A stretch of 64,000 bases of DNA from Cyclobacteriaceae bacterium (GTDB taxonomy: Bacteria > Bacteroidota > Bacteroidia > Cytophagales > Cyclobacteriaceae). The first letter of the stretch is position 1. Every line of letters starts with the position of its first letter. The stretch lies in contig JAEUUA010000025.1 of the NCBI GenBank assembly GCA_016787755.1, positions 427,660 through 491,659 on the forward strand, given 5' to 3'. Below the pieces are notes generated by a model that worked only from the letters and a program-made list of their open reading frames with translations, did no database searches and was not told the origin of the DNA. The position numbers and the translations under genes were made by a program. Positions 62,961-64,000 of the stretch are shown here, piece by piece.

Positions 62961-64000
62961 ATGATACACCATATTAAAATCGTACTTCGGCATTTAATGC
63001 GTCAAAAGTTAAATACCTCACTACATATCATAGGCCTTACCTTAGGGCTAAGTGTTTGCTTGATTATCGCCTTGTTTATTCTCCACGAGCTTAGTTTCGA
63101 TGCCTATCATGAACAGGCAGCTAGAACCTATCGTGTTATCTCCAAATGGACTGAGGCGAATGGCGAAGTCAATACGCACTACTCTACCCCATTTCCACTG
63201 GCCAATGCCATTCGCACAGAAATGTCGGGTGTTGAACGCGTGAGTTTTGCACATCCTCCATATGTAAAAATTGTAGAAGTCAGTGCAGAAAAGAAATTTA
63301 TCAACGAACGAATATTGGCCGTTGAACCTGACTATCCCGAAATTTTAACTATTGAAACTTTAAAAGGTGATTTATACAAAACACTTCGCACCCCATACCA
63401 GGCCGCCATTACTGAATCGACTGCTAAACAAATATTTGGCAACGAGGATCCGATTGGCAAAACGTTTAGTATTAAAATCAGAGAAAATTTTGAGTTTACC
63501 ATTGGAGCACTCATCAAGGATTTTCCAGGCAATACTCACCTGCCTGCATCTATATTAGTATCGCATTCATACCATGAGAATTTTCTAAAGGCCAATCTTG
63601 ACGGGTGGACATATGTTTCCGGCACCGAAACATTACTTGTAGCATCCGAGAATACTGATCTCTCAGTGCTAGCCACACAATTAAAATCAATTGCTGATAA
63701 GTATATAAACGCCAGCAGAAACGGTAATGAAGGAAGAAGTGATTTCGAGTTACAACCTATAAATGAAATTCATTTCAACACTTCGCTGGCAGGCGGTGGC
63801 CAATGGGTGCAAGCCATTTCAATGAGTTGGCTTTGGTTTTTTGCCATCATCGGGGTAGCGGTATTAATCCTTGCATGCATCAATTTCATAAACTTATCCA
63901 CCGCTCAGGCAATAACGAGAGCCAAAGAAGTTGGCGTGCGCAAGTCGGTAGGTGCCGGTAGATTTAATTTAATTGTGCAATTTCTATCTGAGGCCTGGGT
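62961..64000 (+). CDS. FtsX/MacB-type ABC permease, copy 4 (3' end outside window)
   Basis: An open frame from the ATG at 62961 to the window edge gives about 346 residues. It starts MIHHIKIVLRHLMRQKLNTS, then LHIIGLTLGLSVCLIIALFI and a periplasmic domain (AAITESTAKQIFGNEDPIGK). It reaches the central helices FFAIIGVAVLILACINFINL and EVGVRKSVGAGRFNLIVQFL at the edge. The N-terminus differs more from copies 1-3 than those do from each other. The remnant of copy 3 is in frame with it upstream, but the ATG and the family alignment place the start at 62961. Confidence 0.9.
   Translation, partial: MIHHIKIVLRHLMRQKLNTSLHIIGLTLGLSVCLIIALFILHELSFDAYHEQAARTYRVISKWTEANGEVNTHYSTPFPLANAIRTEMSGVERVSFAHPPYVKIVEVSAEKKFINERILAVEPDYPEILTIETLKGDLYKTLRTPYQAAITESTAKQIFGNEDPIGKTFSIKIRENFEFTIGALIKDFPGNTHLPASILVSHSYHENFLKANLDGWTYVSGTETLLVASENTDLSVLATQLKSIADKYINASRNGNEGRSDFELQPINEIHFNTSLAGGGQWVQAISMSWLWFFAIIGVAVLILACINFINLSTAQAITRAKEVGVRKSVGAGRFNLIVQFLSEAW

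Noticed and set aside
1..64000. tRNA, rRNA, riboswitch or CRISPR
   Set aside because: No T-loop/acceptor pattern, rRNA conserved segment, known aptamer or regularly spaced repeat was recognised by eye. A dedicated scan could still find a divergent one.

Overview
The window looks like a chromosomal segment of a gliding-type Bacteroidota, most likely order Cytophagales. The evidence is a gldA-gldF-gldG set, DUF1501/DUF1553 genes of the planctomycete type, large FtsX-type permeases in tandem, sortilin-like Asp-box proteins, a RAYT transposase with cognate palindromes, and promoter elements matching the Bacteroidota TAnnTTTG form. No tRNA, rRNA or CRISPR array was recognised. Genus cannot be fixed from this sequence alone.

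Layout. (1) 1-3.4 kb: a co-directional light/oxidative-stress-type module: the tail of a DUF2256 mini-protein, a cryptochrome/photolyase whose iron-sulfur ligand region lacks cysteines, a DUF2805 (TIGR03643) protein and an SDR-DUF2867 protein. (2) 3.6-17.5 kb: an all-minus-strand block of secreted or envelope proteins. It holds two about 1,000-residue VPS10/BNR proteins, a membrane protein with a c-type haem motif, leucine-rich repeats and a chitobiase-like domain, and a DUF1553 + DUF1501 pair. A RAYT transposase with a BIME-like palindrome cluster is embedded in it. (3) 17.7-20.2 kb: a Crp/Fnr regulator, a YceI protein with tandem operator-like repeats and a clear terminator, and an epimerase-like protein. 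(4) 20.2-26.3 kb: the AddB/AddA recombination nuclease-helicase pair. (5) 26.5-37.5 kb: a membrane patatin, a D-aminoacylase-like amidohydrolase, a KtrB/KtrA-type K+ uptake pair followed directly by a SMUG2-type glycosylase, a YitT protein, an SF1B helicase and an orphan membrane protein next to hairpin repeats.

(6) 37.5-39.5 kb: a flotillin with its NfeD-like partner. (7) 39.9-45.4 kb: the gldA-gldF-gldG-DUF4340 gliding ABC operon with dnaN immediately downstream on the same strand. (8) 45.5-48.5 kb: a TlpA-like thioredoxin lipid-envelope protein, an unrecognised 154-residue protein and a polyprenyl diphosphate synthase. (9) 48.6-57.5 kb: a concentration of ion-homeostasis genes (MscS, CorA, CNNM/CorC, a CaCA antiporter, NDH-2 and Kup) with a coiled-coil lipoprotein among them. 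(10) 57.6-64.0 kb: a tandem array of MacB/FtsX-type permeases without any ATPase gene. One copy has lost about 1.9 kb internally, and the last runs off the window.

Most of the window is ordinary chromosomal content. The parts most worth a second look are the cluster-less cryptochrome with its coupled Cys-rich partner, the RAYT/BIME locus, the haem/Asp-box secreted block, the operator pair ahead of yceI, and the decaying permease copy.
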